A stretch of DNA of 64,000 nucleotides from an uncultured Erythrobacter sp. (GCF_958304185.1 NZ_OY284436.1:238934-302933); one strand, 5' to 3'; positions 27,657-36,633 are shown, numbered from the stretch's first letter. Numbers and translations are program-made. The notes: generated by a model from the letters alone, not told the origin.

Positions 27657-27729
27657 AACTTGTCCCCATCCCTCAGTGACGCGGCGGATGATCCCTAACC
27701 GGCGCGCCTTGTCAAATCGTGTTGTGCCG

Positions 27730-28854
27730 TCAGATCCGGTCGATGAGACCGCGCGCGGCAAGGTTGCTTACGAAACCGCCGATCCCCATCGTCCATGCCG
27801 GAGCATCGCGCGAGGTTGTGACGGTGTTGGTCAAAGTGCCTAACCGGTGCGAGCGGATCGTCACCACATCGCCCACCTTGTGCGTGAAACCCGTTCCCGG
27901 CGTATCACGGTCCTGCGTCGGTGCGAACAGCGTCCCGCAGAACAGGACGAAGCCATCGGGGTAGTGATGCTCCGACAAGCACTGCGCCACCAGGTCAAGC
28001 GGATCGCGGCTGATCTGGCTCATGTCGTTGCGGCCTTCGAGGCGGTAGCCTTCGGGGCCGTCGATGGTGAGTTCGACATCGGCGCTGCGCACATCATCAA
28101 TGGTGAAACTGTCGTCGAACAGGCGGATGAAGGGGCCAATCGCGCAGCTGGCGGTGTTGTCCTTCGCCTTGGACAGCAGCAGCGCCGAGCGGCCTTCGAA
28201 ATCGCGCAGGTTCACATCATTGCCAAGCGTCGCGCCGATCACCGCGCCATGCGCATCGCAGACCAGCACGACTTCAGGCTCAGGATTGTTCCAATGCGAA
28301 TCCGATCGCACCCCGACCATCGCACCAGTGCCCACCGCTGACAGCACCGGCGCTTTGGAAAAGATTTCCGCATCCGGGCCGATGGCGACCTCGAGATATT
28401 GCGACCACATCCCCTCTTCGATCAGCACTGCCTTCAATTGCGCCGCAGCCTCACTGCCCGGGACGACAGCGCGGATTCCAGCGCCGACCTTGTCTTCAAG
28501 CTGCGCGCGGATCGCGGCAGCTTCGGCCGCATCGCCGCGGGCGCGTTCCTCGATCACGCGCTCGATGGCCGAGACCGCGAAGGTGACGCCGCTGGCCTTG
28601 ATACATTGGAGATCGATGGGGGTGAGCAGGCGCCAGCCTTGGGGCAATCCGTCCTCAACCGGGCCGATTGCCGTGCCGCCGCTGAAGCTGCGCCGCGATA
28701 TGGCACCGGAGACTGTGCTGACCACGCCGGTCAGATCATGGATCATGCCGCCTTCGATGGCGATGACGCACGGCCCGTCGGGCGACTGCGCCCGGCCGAT
28801 GAAATGGCCCTGACGGTAATCCGCCGGCAGACTTTCCAGTATCCTTTCGGCCAT
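27730..28854 (-). CDS. xylX: 2-keto-3-deoxy-D-xylonate dehydratase (FAH family)
   Basis: A 374-aa fumarylacetoacetate-hydrolase-fold protein matching Caulobacter XylX: LLTPIDLQCIKASGVTFAVS, ERVIEERARGD, SQYLEVAIGPDAEIF, HWNNPEPEVVLVCD (metal-binding region), LGNDVNLRDFEGRSALLLSKAKDN and FTHKVGDVV. It dehydrates 2-keto-3-deoxyxylonate to alpha-ketoglutarate semialdehyde. First gene of the leftward operon xylX-xylB-xylC-CE20-GH5-epimerase, with the operator at 28877-28890 just upstream. The xylA gene that follows xylX in Caulobacter is missing; xylB follows directly. Confidence 0.96.
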   Translation of the reverse strand: MAERILESLPADYRQGHFIGRAQSPDGPCVIAIEGGMIHDLTGVVSTVSGAISRRSFSGGTAIGPVEDGLPQGWRLLTPIDLQCIKASGVTFAVSAIERVIEERARGDAAEAAAIRAQLEDKVGAGIRAVVPGSEAAAQLKAVLIEEGMWSQYLEVAIGPDAEIFSKAPVLSAVGTGAMVGVRSDSHWNNPEPEVVLVCDAHGAVIGATLGNDVNLRDFEGRSALLLSKAKDNTASCAIGPFIRLFDDSFTIDDVRSADVELTIDGPEGYRLEGRNDMSQISRDPLDLVAQCLSEHHYPDGFVLFCGTLFAPTQDRDTPGTGFTHKVGDVVTIRSHRLGTLTNTVTTSRDAPAWTMGIGGFVSNLAARGLIDRI

Positions 28855-28876
28855 TGCTGGCTCTTGCCCTCCTCAG

Positions 28877-28890
28877 TGATAGCGCTACCA
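28877..28890. promoter_or_regulatory. LacI-type operator between xylX and GH43
   Basis: TGATAGCGCTACCA, one mismatch from a perfect palindrome. It lies 23 bp upstream of the xylX start (minus strand) and 61 bp upstream of the GH43 ATG (28951), so it could control both directions. Confidence 0.85.
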
Positions 28891-28950
28891 TAGAACCGCA
28901 ATCACGGGCCGACAAGCCCCCAAAGCAAGCGATAATCGGGAGGGAATGGG

Positions 28951-30600
28951 ATGAGATGCAAGATGACCGGGCTGGTGAGCGCGCTTGCGCTAATGGTGAC
29001 GGCTGAGGTCGCAGGCGCGCGCGATGTGACCGCCACGTTCGGCTATCTCGGTTACGAATCGACCGAGGCCGAAGCGCCCGTTCCCGAGGGCGCGTTTCGC
29101 AATCCGGTGCTGCCCGGCTTCCATCCCGATCCGTCGATCGTGCGCGTGGGTGACGATTTCTATGCCGTCACTTCGACCTTCAGCTGGTTTCCCGGCCTGC
29201 CGATCTTGCACAGCACCGATCTGGTCAATTGGCGGATCATCGGCAATGCCATCGACCGTCCGACCCAGCTCGATTTCAGCGGGCTCGGCACCAATCGCGG
29301 GCTGTTTGCCCCGGCGATCACGCATCACGATGGGCGCTTCTGGATCGTCAACACCTGCATCGAATGCGGCGGCAATTTCGTCATCACCGCGAACGATCCG
29401 GCTGGGCCGTGGAGCGATCCGGCGTGGCTCGATTTCGGCGGGATCGACCCCTCGTTGTTCTTCGACGCGGATGGCAAGGCGTGGATCGTCTATAACGATG
29501 CGCCTCCCGGTGAGCCGCAATACGAAGGCCACCGGGCGTTGTGGCTGCAACAGTTCGATCCGGGCGCGATGACAGTGCTGCCGGGGCGCACCTTGCTGGT
29601 GGATGGCGGGGTCGACCCCAGCACCAAACCGATCTGGGCCGAGGGGCCGCACATCTACAAGATCGGCGCATGGTACTACCTCCTCACCGCTGAAGGCGGC
29701 ACGGCCGACCAGCATTCGCAGACGATCTACCGCGCGCCGAAGGTGACGGGGCCTTACACCCCCGGGCCGTTCAACCCGATCCTGACCCAGCGCGATCTCC
29801 CCGCTGACCGTCCCGACCGGGTCGAGGCCACCGGCCATGCGGATATCGTGCAACTTGATGACGGATCATGGTGGGGCGTGTTCCTCGCCACCCGACCCTT
29901 CGCCGGGCAGTCGACGCTGATGGGGCGCGAGACATTCCTGCTGCCGCTCAAGTGGGAGGACGGTTGGCCGCGCTTTCTTGACCGGCAGGAGGCGGTGCCG
30001 ATGGTGCTGGCCAAGCCGAACCTGCCCGCATCGCCTGCGTCAGAATGGACAAGCTGGCGCGATGAATTCGACGCTGCTCTATCTGACGAATGGATTGGCC
30101 TGCGCACACCGGGCCAGACGCCGCAATTCGCGATCGAGGCGGGAGAGTTGCGGATGATCGCTGGGCCAGCGGCGGCAGGCAGCTTAGGCAAGCCCGCATT
30201 CGTCGGTCGCCGCCTGCGCCATCACGGGGCAGAATTCACCACCCAGCTGGCCTTCACGCCGGAACGCAGCGGCGATTTTGCCGGCTTGCTGGCCTATATG
30301 GACGAGACCCACTTCCTCGCCGCAGGCAAAGAGCGCGGGCGGTTGGTGGTGCGGCTGCGCACTGCGGCCGAGCAGGGCAGCAGCGGGGCGATTGTCGCCG
30401 AACAACCGCTCACTACGGATGGGCCGATCGAACTCAAGCTGGCACTCGATGGCGGCAGCGCACGGGTGTTCTGGCGCATGGCGGGCGAGAGTGCATGGCA
30501 GGCCATCGGCGGCCCGATCAATGTCGAGCCGCTCGCTTCGGTCTATGCGGGGCTGTTCACCGGGCTGGTGGTCGGCCCCTATGCTTTCTCGCCGGGTTAG
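28951..30600 (+). CDS. GH43 beta-xylosidase with C-terminal beta-sandwich
   Basis: A 549-aa secreted enzyme; signal peptide about 1-23, Shine-Dalgarno GGGAGGG at 28938-28944. The propeller carries the triad Asp60 (GFHPDPSIV), Asp166 (FGGIDPSLFF) and Glu231 (WAEGPHIY). From about residue 365 a second domain (WTSWRDEFDAALSDEWIGLR...) has the features of the C-terminal beta-sandwich of beta-xylosidases. It would release xylose or arabinose from oligosaccharides. Monocistronic; its end lies 9 bp from the convergent repeat-protein gene with no terminator visible. Confidence 0.94.
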   Translation: MRCKMTGLVSALALMVTAEVAGARDVTATFGYLGYESTEAEAPVPEGAFRNPVLPGFHPDPSIVRVGDDFYAVTSTFSWFPGLPILHSTDLVNWRIIGNAIDRPTQLDFSGLGTNRGLFAPAITHHDGRFWIVNTCIECGGNFVITANDPAGPWSDPAWLDFGGIDPSLFFDADGKAWIVYNDAPPGEPQYEGHRALWLQQFDPGAMTVLPGRTLLVDGGVDPSTKPIWAEGPHIYKIGAWYYLLTAEGGTADQHSQTIYRAPKVTGPYTPGPFNPILTQRDLPADRPDRVEATGHADIVQLDDGSWWGVFLATRPFAGQSTLMGRETFLLPLKWEDGWPRFLDRQEAVPMVLAKPNLPASPASEWTSWRDEFDAALSDEWIGLRTPGQTPQFAIEAGELRMIAGPAAAGSLGKPAFVGRRLRHHGAEFTTQLAFTPERSGDFAGLLAYMDETHFLAAGKERGRLVVRLRTAAEQGSSGAIVAEQPLTTDGPIELKLALDGGSARVFWRMAGESAWQAIGGPINVEPLASVYAGLFTGLVVGPYAFSPG

Positions 30601-30609
30601 CGGGCAGGG

Positions 30610-31734
30610 TCAGTTGGTCTTGAAGACATAGACCGGCCCGATCTCGACCGATTGTACAGCGCCCGCGAAATGGAGCGTGATGGTCGCATCTCCAGCGCCA
30701 AAGCCGCGTGAGGCGGTGAAGGGCAGGTTCACCATCTGCCACCGATCGCCGATCTTGAATACCTTGTCGCCAAAGCCTTCGTAAGGCGGGGTGCTGCTCT
30801 GCATTCGGGCGTAGATCAGGCCCTTGCCGTCATCGGTCTGCGCGCTGATCGTGCGCGCGACCACGGCGACCATGAACTGATCGCCTTCCTTGACCTCAGG
30901 AATGATCGGGAGCGCGGTGGTGAGATCCCAGCGGTTCTCGCCCACCTGCGTGGTGGTGAAGCGGGTGGCTTTCTGGAGCCAGATTTCGGGGATATCGAGC
31001 CCCTGCCAGCTCCCGCCTGCGCCGCCATGCGCCCAAGCGCGGTTGATCGGATCATTTATCAGCTGCCCGGCGCTGCGCAGGGAATCGGGCATTTCGATGC
31101 TGGCCGGGTCTTTCAGGCTCGGCTGCGGCGTGGCGGCGGCGACCTGTTTCGCGACGATGGTGGGCGAACCTTTGACCACGATCGCCTGACCGATCTCGAT
31201 CTGCTGCCGCGCACCCGCCAGTTGCAGCGCGACGATGGCATCGGCCTTGCGGATGCGCTTGTCGGCGCGCGCACTCACCTCGTACCATTCCCAGTCCGAA
31301 CCGACGAGCACGGTGGTATCGCCAAACCCGCCATAGGGCGCGGCGTTTTCCTGAAAGCGCACGCCGATGATGCCCTTGCCGTCCGCCCTTTCGGTGCTGA
31401 CGGTGCGGGCGTAGAAGCCGACCGTCACCTGATCGCCCACGCTGATTTCGGCCAGCAGCGGCACGTTGGCGGCGACGGTATAGGGGAACGCGCCCTTGGC
31501 CTTGATGTCGAACACCCGCGCGGCGCCGCCGCCGGGAATGTCGGCCGCCTGCCGCCCGGTGGTCTCGAAACTTTCGCCATAGCTCGCCCAGTCGATCCGG
31601 GTTGGATCGTTGATGAGATCGCCCGGTACCTGTTCGTCGAACGCGGCAAGCTCTGGCGGAAGCTGCGCAAGCGCGGGCAAGGCAAAAGCCAGCAGGGCCG
31701 CGCCAGCGGCAAGGGTGATCGACGTGCGGTTCAT
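30610..31734 (-). CDS. secreted protein with two tandem ~145-residue beta-rich repeats, function unknown
   Basis: 374 aa from ATG 31734, which is preceded by AGGAGC at good spacing; ATG 31752 is an alternative. Signal peptide about 1-24 (LAAGAALLAFALPALAQ). The mature protein is an internal duplication: residues about 40-188 and 225-372. Matching points are LINDP at 40 and 225, DGK-G-[IL]-I at 118 and 302, PPY-x-GFGD-like segments at 133-139 and 317-323, and [IV]EIG-x5-K at the ends. I recognise no catalytic motif. Last gene of an operon with GH3 and GH5, so a glycan-binding role is reasonable inference. Confidence 0.8.
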   Translation of the reverse strand: MNRTSITLAAGAALLAFALPALAQLPPELAAFDEQVPGDLINDPTRIDWASYGESFETTGRQAADIPGGGAARVFDIKAKGAFPYTVAANVPLLAEISVGDQVTVGFYARTVSTERADGKGIIGVRFQENAAPYGGFGDTTVLVGSDWEWYEVSARADKRIRKADAIVALQLAGARQQIEIGQAIVVKGSPTIVAKQVAAATPQPSLKDPASIEMPDSLRSAGQLINDPINRAWAHGGAGGSWQGLDIPEIWLQKATRFTTTQVGENRWDLTTALPIIPEVKEGDQFMVAVVARTISAQTDDGKGLIYARMQSSTPPYEGFGDKVFKIGDRWQMVNLPFTASRGFGAGDATITLHFAGAVQSVEIGPVYVFKTN

Positions 31735-31755
31735 GACCTTAACGCTCCTCATGCT

Positions 31756-32790
31756 TCAGTTCTGTTCCTTCAGGCCCACAGCGCCCAGCATTCCCGGCAG
31801 CCACTTGCGCTGGTTCTGATCATAGAACGGGAAGGTGTTGGTATAGGCCCACATGCAAACGCCAATACCGGTGGGGGCAAAGGCATCGGTGATCATGCGG
31901 TGATACTTGACCCGGTCGGCCAGCGGAATGTGCGCATCGTAAGCGCCGACTTCGCCCATGAACGGGGTCTTGCCGGTGCGGGCGATATAGGTCTGGATCG
32001 CGGCCACATCGCGCGCGAGCTGGGCGGCATCCTGCGTCGTCGGGAACACGCGGCCCACCGGCGGCATATCGGGCTTGGTCCACTCCGCCCCCTGATGGGT
32101 ATAGGTGAACGGATCATAGTAATGGAACGTCGGGTGGATGTTCGGATCCTCGGGCAGCGGCAGCGTTTCCAGCGACCTGATCCCGCTCCAATTCTCCCCG
32201 CCGATAATCACCGCGCGGGTCGGATGCAGCGCGCGCACTTCCTTCAGCGCCGGAGCGAGGGTGGCGAGCAGATTGGTGTGGTTGAAGTTCTTGTGTGGCT
32301 CGTTTTCCAGCTCGAACCACAGCGTATCTTCGGGATAGCCCGCAAACCGCGCCGCGATCTGCTTCCAGACCCCGCCATGCCATGCGGCCACCGCGAGTGG
32401 ATCGTCATGGATCGGGTCGAAGTGGTGGCTGTTGAGGATGACGTTGAGCTTCGCCTCCAATGCCCAGTCGACGATTTGCTGCACCCGGTCCATCCACTTG
32501 GGATCGACAGTGTAAGGCGGCTTGTCGCTAGACTTGTTGTGCCAGCGCACCGGAATGCGGACGGTGTCGAAACCGGCAGCGGCGATCCGCTCGAAATCGG
32601 CCTTGCGCGCCGGAGCGCCGCCCCATGCGCCTTCGGTCATCGGCTCAAGCGTGTTGCCCATGTTGATGCAGGTCCCGACCGGCAGCGGCTTGGTGACCGC
32701 CGCGGGCGTTTGCGGGGCCTGCGCCAGCGTGGCGGATGTCAGCCCAAGCGCCGCGACGCTCAATGCCGATGCCATAGCAAAGCGTTTCAT
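31756..32790 (-). CDS. GH5 secreted endoglucanase-type hydrolase
   Basis: A 344-aa protein with a signal peptide (SALSVAALGLTSATLAQ). GH5 motifs: GTCINMGNTLEP (39-50), FDTVRIPVRWHN (74-85), acid/base Glu164 in WFELENEPHKNF, HYYDPFTYTHQGAEW and nucleophile Glu280 in PFMGEVGAYD. This resembles cellulase-type GH5 enzymes acting on beta-1,4- or mixed-linkage glucans. It follows GH3 by 68 bp and precedes the repeat protein, so the three genes probably form one operon for beta-glucan breakdown. Confidence 0.92.
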   Translation of the reverse strand: MKRFAMASALSVAALGLTSATLAQAPQTPAAVTKPLPVGTCINMGNTLEPMTEGAWGGAPARKADFERIAAAGFDTVRIPVRWHNKSSDKPPYTVDPKWMDRVQQIVDWALEAKLNVILNSHHFDPIHDDPLAVAAWHGGVWKQIAARFAGYPEDTLWFELENEPHKNFNHTNLLATLAPALKEVRALHPTRAVIIGGENWSGIRSLETLPLPEDPNIHPTFHYYDPFTYTHQGAEWTKPDMPPVGRVFPTTQDAAQLARDVAAIQTYIARTGKTPFMGEVGAYDAHIPLADRVKYHRMITDAFAPTGIGVCMWAYTNTFPFYDQNQRKWLPGMLGAVGLKEQN

Positions 32791-32858
32791 TGGTCTCTCC
32801 CTCCATGCAGCCTTGTTTGGCTTGCTTGTCTATTTCCCAGCTCGATACCGCCCGTGCC

Positions 32859-35396
32859 TCAGATGCAGGGCAAGACCTGCTGCGCATCACTCCCCAGCCG
32901 CACTTCGGCGATGGCGAAATCGGCCTTGCCCTCGGTCTCCAGCACGAAGGGGCGGATTAGCTTCGCAACGTCCGCACCCTTGTCGCGCAGGCATTTGAGC
33001 GGGATGCCATAGCGGATGTAGTCATCGCTGACCGGCAGAGTAATCTCGGCAAACCCGCGGGTGCCGGGGCCGGTCGCACCGATCCGGGCCTTGGTGGGGG
33101 CGTGCCAGCTGCGCAGCGTTACCAGCAGCATAACATCGCCATTGGCTTCGCGCGCGACATCGACCGCATCGAAATTGACGAGCTGCACACTCGCATTCCC
33201 GCCGGTGATCGCAAAGCGCTTGGCGCCTTCTTGCACCTTGTAGTTCTCAGCCGTCACCCGCATCCGTCCGCCCAACGCTTCGGTGGGGAGGGTGGTGACG
33301 CGCGTCTCGACTTCGCCGTCGGTGCCGGTCAGCATCAGTGACCAACGCGCTGCCGGGGTGCCCGCATTGAACCACACCCGGCTATCGCCCGTCAGGCTTT
33401 GGGTGTCGAGTTCGGGCAGCACCGCCCAGTCACCCGTTTGCGCGCTGTAATTGAGACCGAAGCCGAGCGGGAACAGCGCGCCTTCGCTCAGCAGCGTGGT
33501 GCGCGGCCATGCAGCGGGGAGCGTTCCGGTGAAATCGAACCGCGGCTTGCCCGCGCTGTCGGCCACCAGCACATCGGCCACCCCGCCGCCCTCGCTACCC
33601 GGAAGCCATGCGACGACGAACGCGTCAGCGGTGTTGAGTGCGGGGTTCACATACAGCGGCCGCCCGGTGATCATAACCGCGATCACCGGAATCCCTTCGG
33701 CCTGCAACTTGCGCATCGTCTCAAAAGGCGCGGTCAGTTGCGGATCGAGCACTAAGGCCGCCCGGTCGCCCTGAAACTCGGCATAAGGAGTCTCGCCGAA
33801 CACCACCACCGCGGCATCCGGCTTTTCGGTGTAGCTGCCATCGGGCGAAAGCACGGCCTTGCCGCCGCCTGCCTCCACCGCCTGCTTCAATCCTCCCCAT
33901 ACCGAGGTCGCGCCGGGGAAGTGGCGGTTGTCGATCCCGGTGCCCTGCCAGGTCAGCGTCCAGCCACCTGACTGGCGCGCGATGTCGTCTGCCCCGTCCC
34001 CGGCAACCAGCAGCCTCTTGCCCGGAGCGAGCGGGAGCACGCCCTGGTTCTTCAGCAGCACCAGCGACTTGCGCACCGCCTCGCGCGCAACCGCACGGTG
34101 CTCGGGCGCGCCGAGCAATTCATATTGGCCGGAATAGGGGCGGTCGGACGGCTTGCCCGCTTCAAACAGCCCGAGCCGCGCTTTGACCCGCAAGATCCGC
34201 GCCACCGCATCGTCGATCCGAGCCATCGGGATCGCACCGGACTTCGCCCGGGCGAGCAGATCATTGTAGATCGGCTTCCACGTATCGGGCGCCATATACA
34301 TATCGAGGCCCGCCATCAGCGCTTGCGGGCAGGCATCATTGGTGCAGCCCGCCACCTGCCCGTGGGCGTTCCAGTCGGAAACGACGAAGCCGCCGAAGTC
34401 CATCTGCTCCTTGAGAACGCCGGTAATTAGCGAACGGTTGCCGGTCATCTTGACGCCCTGCCAGCTGGAAAAGCTGACCATGACGGTGGAAACGCCCTCG
34501 GCAATCGCGGGGCCATAGGGCTTGCCGTGAATGTCGCGCAAAGCCTCCTCGCTGACCGAACTGTCGCCCTGATCGACGCCGTTGTCGGTGCCGCCATCAG
34601 CAAGGAAATGCTTGGTCGAAGCGATCACGTAAGGCCCCGCCAGCAGATTGTCGCCGGTGGGCGGCCCCTGCAACCCGCGCACCATCGCGCCGACATAGGA
34701 GGCGACGATCTCGGGATCGGAGGAATAGCCTTCGTAAGCGCGGCCCCAGCGGAAATCCTGCGGCACGGCGACGGTGGGCGCAAAGGTCCATTCCTGCCCG
34801 GTAACCCGGATTTCCTTGGCCGTGATCGCTCCGATCCGCTCAATCAGCGCCGGATCGCGCATCGCGCCAAGCCCGATATTGTGAGGGAAGATCGTCGCGC
34901 CGATGATGTTGGCGTGGCCGTGAACCGCGTCGATGCCCCAAATCATCGGTATGCCCACCCCACCGTCCGACTTGTCGACCGAGGCGAGGTAGAAATCGTC
35001 CGCTGCCTTCAGCCAGTCGGGCGCGGGGGACAGGTCGTTGCCGTTGGGGCCGCTATTGCCGCCGACGAGCAGCGAGCCGAGCTTGTATGTCCTGAAGTCA
35101 TCAGGCGTGACGCAGCACAGATCGGCCTGCACCAGCTGGCCGACCTTTTCCTCAATCGTCATGCGAGCCATCAGCGCGGCAATCCGCGTTTCATGCTCGG
35201 CGCGCGTGGGGACGGGGTAGTCGTAGGCGGGCCAGATCGAAGGATTGGCTGTGCCCGGTGCGACAGGTGCGATCCTTGTGGCAGCGGCTGGCGCGGGTGT
35301 CTGCGGCGCTTCCGCCCAAGCGGTCGGCGCGGCTATGGCCGAGGCCAAAAGCCCCGCGACAAGGCAAGCCCGTGTGCGACCTGAATGGCCTGTCAT
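32859..35396 (-). CDS. GH3 exo-beta-glucosidase with extended C-terminus
   Basis: 845 aa from ATG 35396, chosen because GGGAGAGGGA lies just upstream and a signal peptide follows (RACLVAGLLASAIAAPTAWA). GH3 domain: MIWGIDAVHGHANI (151-164), FAPTVAVPQDFRWGRAYEGY, KHFLADGG, nucleophile Asp341 in GFVVSDWNAHG. A C-terminal segment of about 200 residues after the GH3_C domain looks like an extra beta-sandwich, as in exo-1,3/1,4-beta-glucanases such as ExoP. Substrate is probably cello- or mixed-linkage oligosaccharides. Upstream are two LacI-type operators 154 bp apart. Confidence 0.93.
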   Translation of the reverse strand: MTGHSGRTRACLVAGLLASAIAAPTAWAEAPQTPAPAAATRIAPVAPGTANPSIWPAYDYPVPTRAEHETRIAALMARMTIEEKVGQLVQADLCCVTPDDFRTYKLGSLLVGGNSGPNGNDLSPAPDWLKAADDFYLASVDKSDGGVGIPMIWGIDAVHGHANIIGATIFPHNIGLGAMRDPALIERIGAITAKEIRVTGQEWTFAPTVAVPQDFRWGRAYEGYSSDPEIVASYVGAMVRGLQGPPTGDNLLAGPYVIASTKHFLADGGTDNGVDQGDSSVSEEALRDIHGKPYGPAIAEGVSTVMVSFSSWQGVKMTGNRSLITGVLKEQMDFGGFVVSDWNAHGQVAGCTNDACPQALMAGLDMYMAPDTWKPIYNDLLARAKSGAIPMARIDDAVARILRVKARLGLFEAGKPSDRPYSGQYELLGAPEHRAVAREAVRKSLVLLKNQGVLPLAPGKRLLVAGDGADDIARQSGGWTLTWQGTGIDNRHFPGATSVWGGLKQAVEAGGGKAVLSPDGSYTEKPDAAVVVFGETPYAEFQGDRAALVLDPQLTAPFETMRKLQAEGIPVIAVMITGRPLYVNPALNTADAFVVAWLPGSEGGGVADVLVADSAGKPRFDFTGTLPAAWPRTTLLSEGALFPLGFGLNYSAQTGDWAVLPELDTQSLTGDSRVWFNAGTPAARWSLMLTGTDGEVETRVTTLPTEALGGRMRVTAENYKVQEGAKRFAITGGNASVQLVNFDAVDVAREANGDVMLLVTLRSWHAPTKARIGATGPGTRGFAEITLPVSDDYIRYGIPLKCLRDKGADVAKLIRPFVLETEGKADFAIAEVRLGSDAQQVLPCI

Positions 35397-35440
35397 TTCC
35401 CTCTCCCATGACGGTACTGCCCGCCAGACCCCTGCGTCTT

Positions 35441-35454
35441 TGCTAACGCTAACA
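35441..35454. promoter_or_regulatory. LacI-type operator upstream of GH3 (proximal)
   Basis: TGCTAACGCTAACA, 44 bp upstream of the GH3 ATG at 35396 on the minus strand. A variant of the AGCGCT palindrome. Confidence 0.65.
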
Positions 35455-35527
35455 TTGATGTTGGAAAATCTGTAGCGGGAAGTCAATCCGGACGGTGGGA
35501 GATTGGCGCAGGGCCGGGAAAGTTCTC

Positions 35528-35568
35528 ATTTAGTCGTATGAAAAATATATTGAAATTGCCGACTAAAT
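35528..35568. repeat. inverted repeat, 9-bp perfect arms, in AT-rich upstream region
   Basis: ATTTAGTCG (35528-35536) and CGACTAAAT (35560-35568) are exact inverted copies 32 bp apart start to start, about three helical turns, in an AT-rich patch between the two operators. Possibly a binding site for another regulator. Confidence 0.5.
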
Positions 35569-35594
35569 ACGAATGCACAGCCGATTCTCAATTA

Positions 35595-35608
35595 TGATAG
35601 CGATACCA
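35595..35608. promoter_or_regulatory. LacI-type operator upstream of GH3 (distal)
   Basis: TGATAGCGATACCA, two changes from the consensus palindrome. It lies 154 bp from the proximal operator, a spacing compatible with repressor looping. No rightward gene starts after it (the Nudix gene is convergent), so it most likely serves the GH3 promoter. Confidence 0.6.
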
Positions 35609-35663
35609 TAAAGACTAAGAAGGTGAGGCCGGTGCACGATTCGATCTGATCGCGCCCCGGCTG

Positions 35664-36455
35664 TCAGCCGCGCGCGACGTTCTCCAGCAATTCGCCGGTG
35701 ACAGGGTAGCCTGCGTCGCTGAGGATCGTCAGCCACGGCTTGCCGTCCTGCTCCACCACCTGCGGCATGATCGTGCGCACCGGGATCGCCTCAGCCTGCG
35801 CGCGGGCTTCCTCATAGCTGGCGAACAGCGCGAGGCGTTCGAGATTGCGGCGGGTGGGGAAGATCAACTGGATCTCCCCGCGCTCCGCCGCGTCTAGCGC
35901 GCCATGTGCGCTGGTCCAGAACAGGTGGGTGTTTTCCGCATGGTCGATCGACACATCGACCGCGCCGGTGCCGAGATTGGCAAGGTAGAAGCGCGTGTCA
36001 TAGACGCGGGCGATCGCCTCGTTCTTGGGGAACCAGCGCGCGAATGGCGTGATCTGTGCCAGGTCGAGCGTCCAGCCGAACGCCTCCAGTACCGGGGCCA
36101 GCGCGCCCGTTTCTGCCAGCATTGCGCGCGCCTCGGCCGCGCGGGCGGCGTTGATGTCACCAGCAAGGCCGAGTGCGAGACCGGTTTCCTCCAGCGTCTC
36201 ACGCACAGCGGCGATCTGGTGCGCGGCTTCATCCGGCGCGAGGCCGCTTGCCGCCGCCACCTCGTCGCCGAGCGCATAGTCCGCCGGATCAACTCTGCCC
36301 CCCGGAAACACCGCCATCCCACCCGCAAACGTCATGTTGCGCGAACGCACAGTCATCAGCACCTCCGGCGGCGCCCCGTTGGGGGCATTGCGGAAGATGA
36401 TAATGGTGGCAGCAGGAATGCCCTGAGGTCTGGAATCGGTGTTCATCGCAGCCAA
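35664..36455 (-). CDS. Nudix hydrolase family protein
   Basis: A 263-aa protein with an N-terminal Nudix fold: FAGGMAVFPGGRVDPAD followed by the Nudix box AAVRETLEETGL, with the Glu residues that bind Mg2+. The long C-terminal part (FPTRRNLERLALFASYEEA, PVRTIMPQV) resembles NUDT19-like/CoA-type members rather than small MutT enzymes. Substrate unknown. ATG 36446 (MNTDSRP) is an equally good start. It lies outside the sugar island with no operator before it. Confidence 0.88.
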   Translation of the reverse strand: MAAMNTDSRPQGIPAATIIIFRNAPNGAPPEVLMTVRSRNMTFAGGMAVFPGGRVDPADYALGDEVAAASGLAPDEAAHQIAAVRETLEETGLALGLAGDINAARAAEARAMLAETGALAPVLEAFGWTLDLAQITPFARWFPKNEAIARVYDTRFYLANLGTGAVDVSIDHAENTHLFWTSAHGALDAAERGEIQLIFPTRRNLERLALFASYEEARAQAEAIPVRTIMPQVVEQDGKPWLTILSDAGYPVTGELLENVARG

Positions 36456-36633
36456 CGATGGCCTCGCGGCAGGCGCTTGCCAAGAGCGAAGGCGCAGCCC
36501 TGCCGGGTTTCGGTCGGCTTATCGCTTCGCGATGTGTGGCCGGGGCGAGGGGTGTCGGGATGCTTTACAACCGTGGCCCAAACCCAACTTGGTCGGACAA
36601 GAAAAATGGCGGATTTCCAAGACTTCTTATGTT

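Noticed and set aside
31027-33012. 661-aa plus-strand reading frame
   Set aside because: It lies opposite the GH5 and repeat-protein genes, which have clear signal peptides and catalytic motifs; the translation has no domain.
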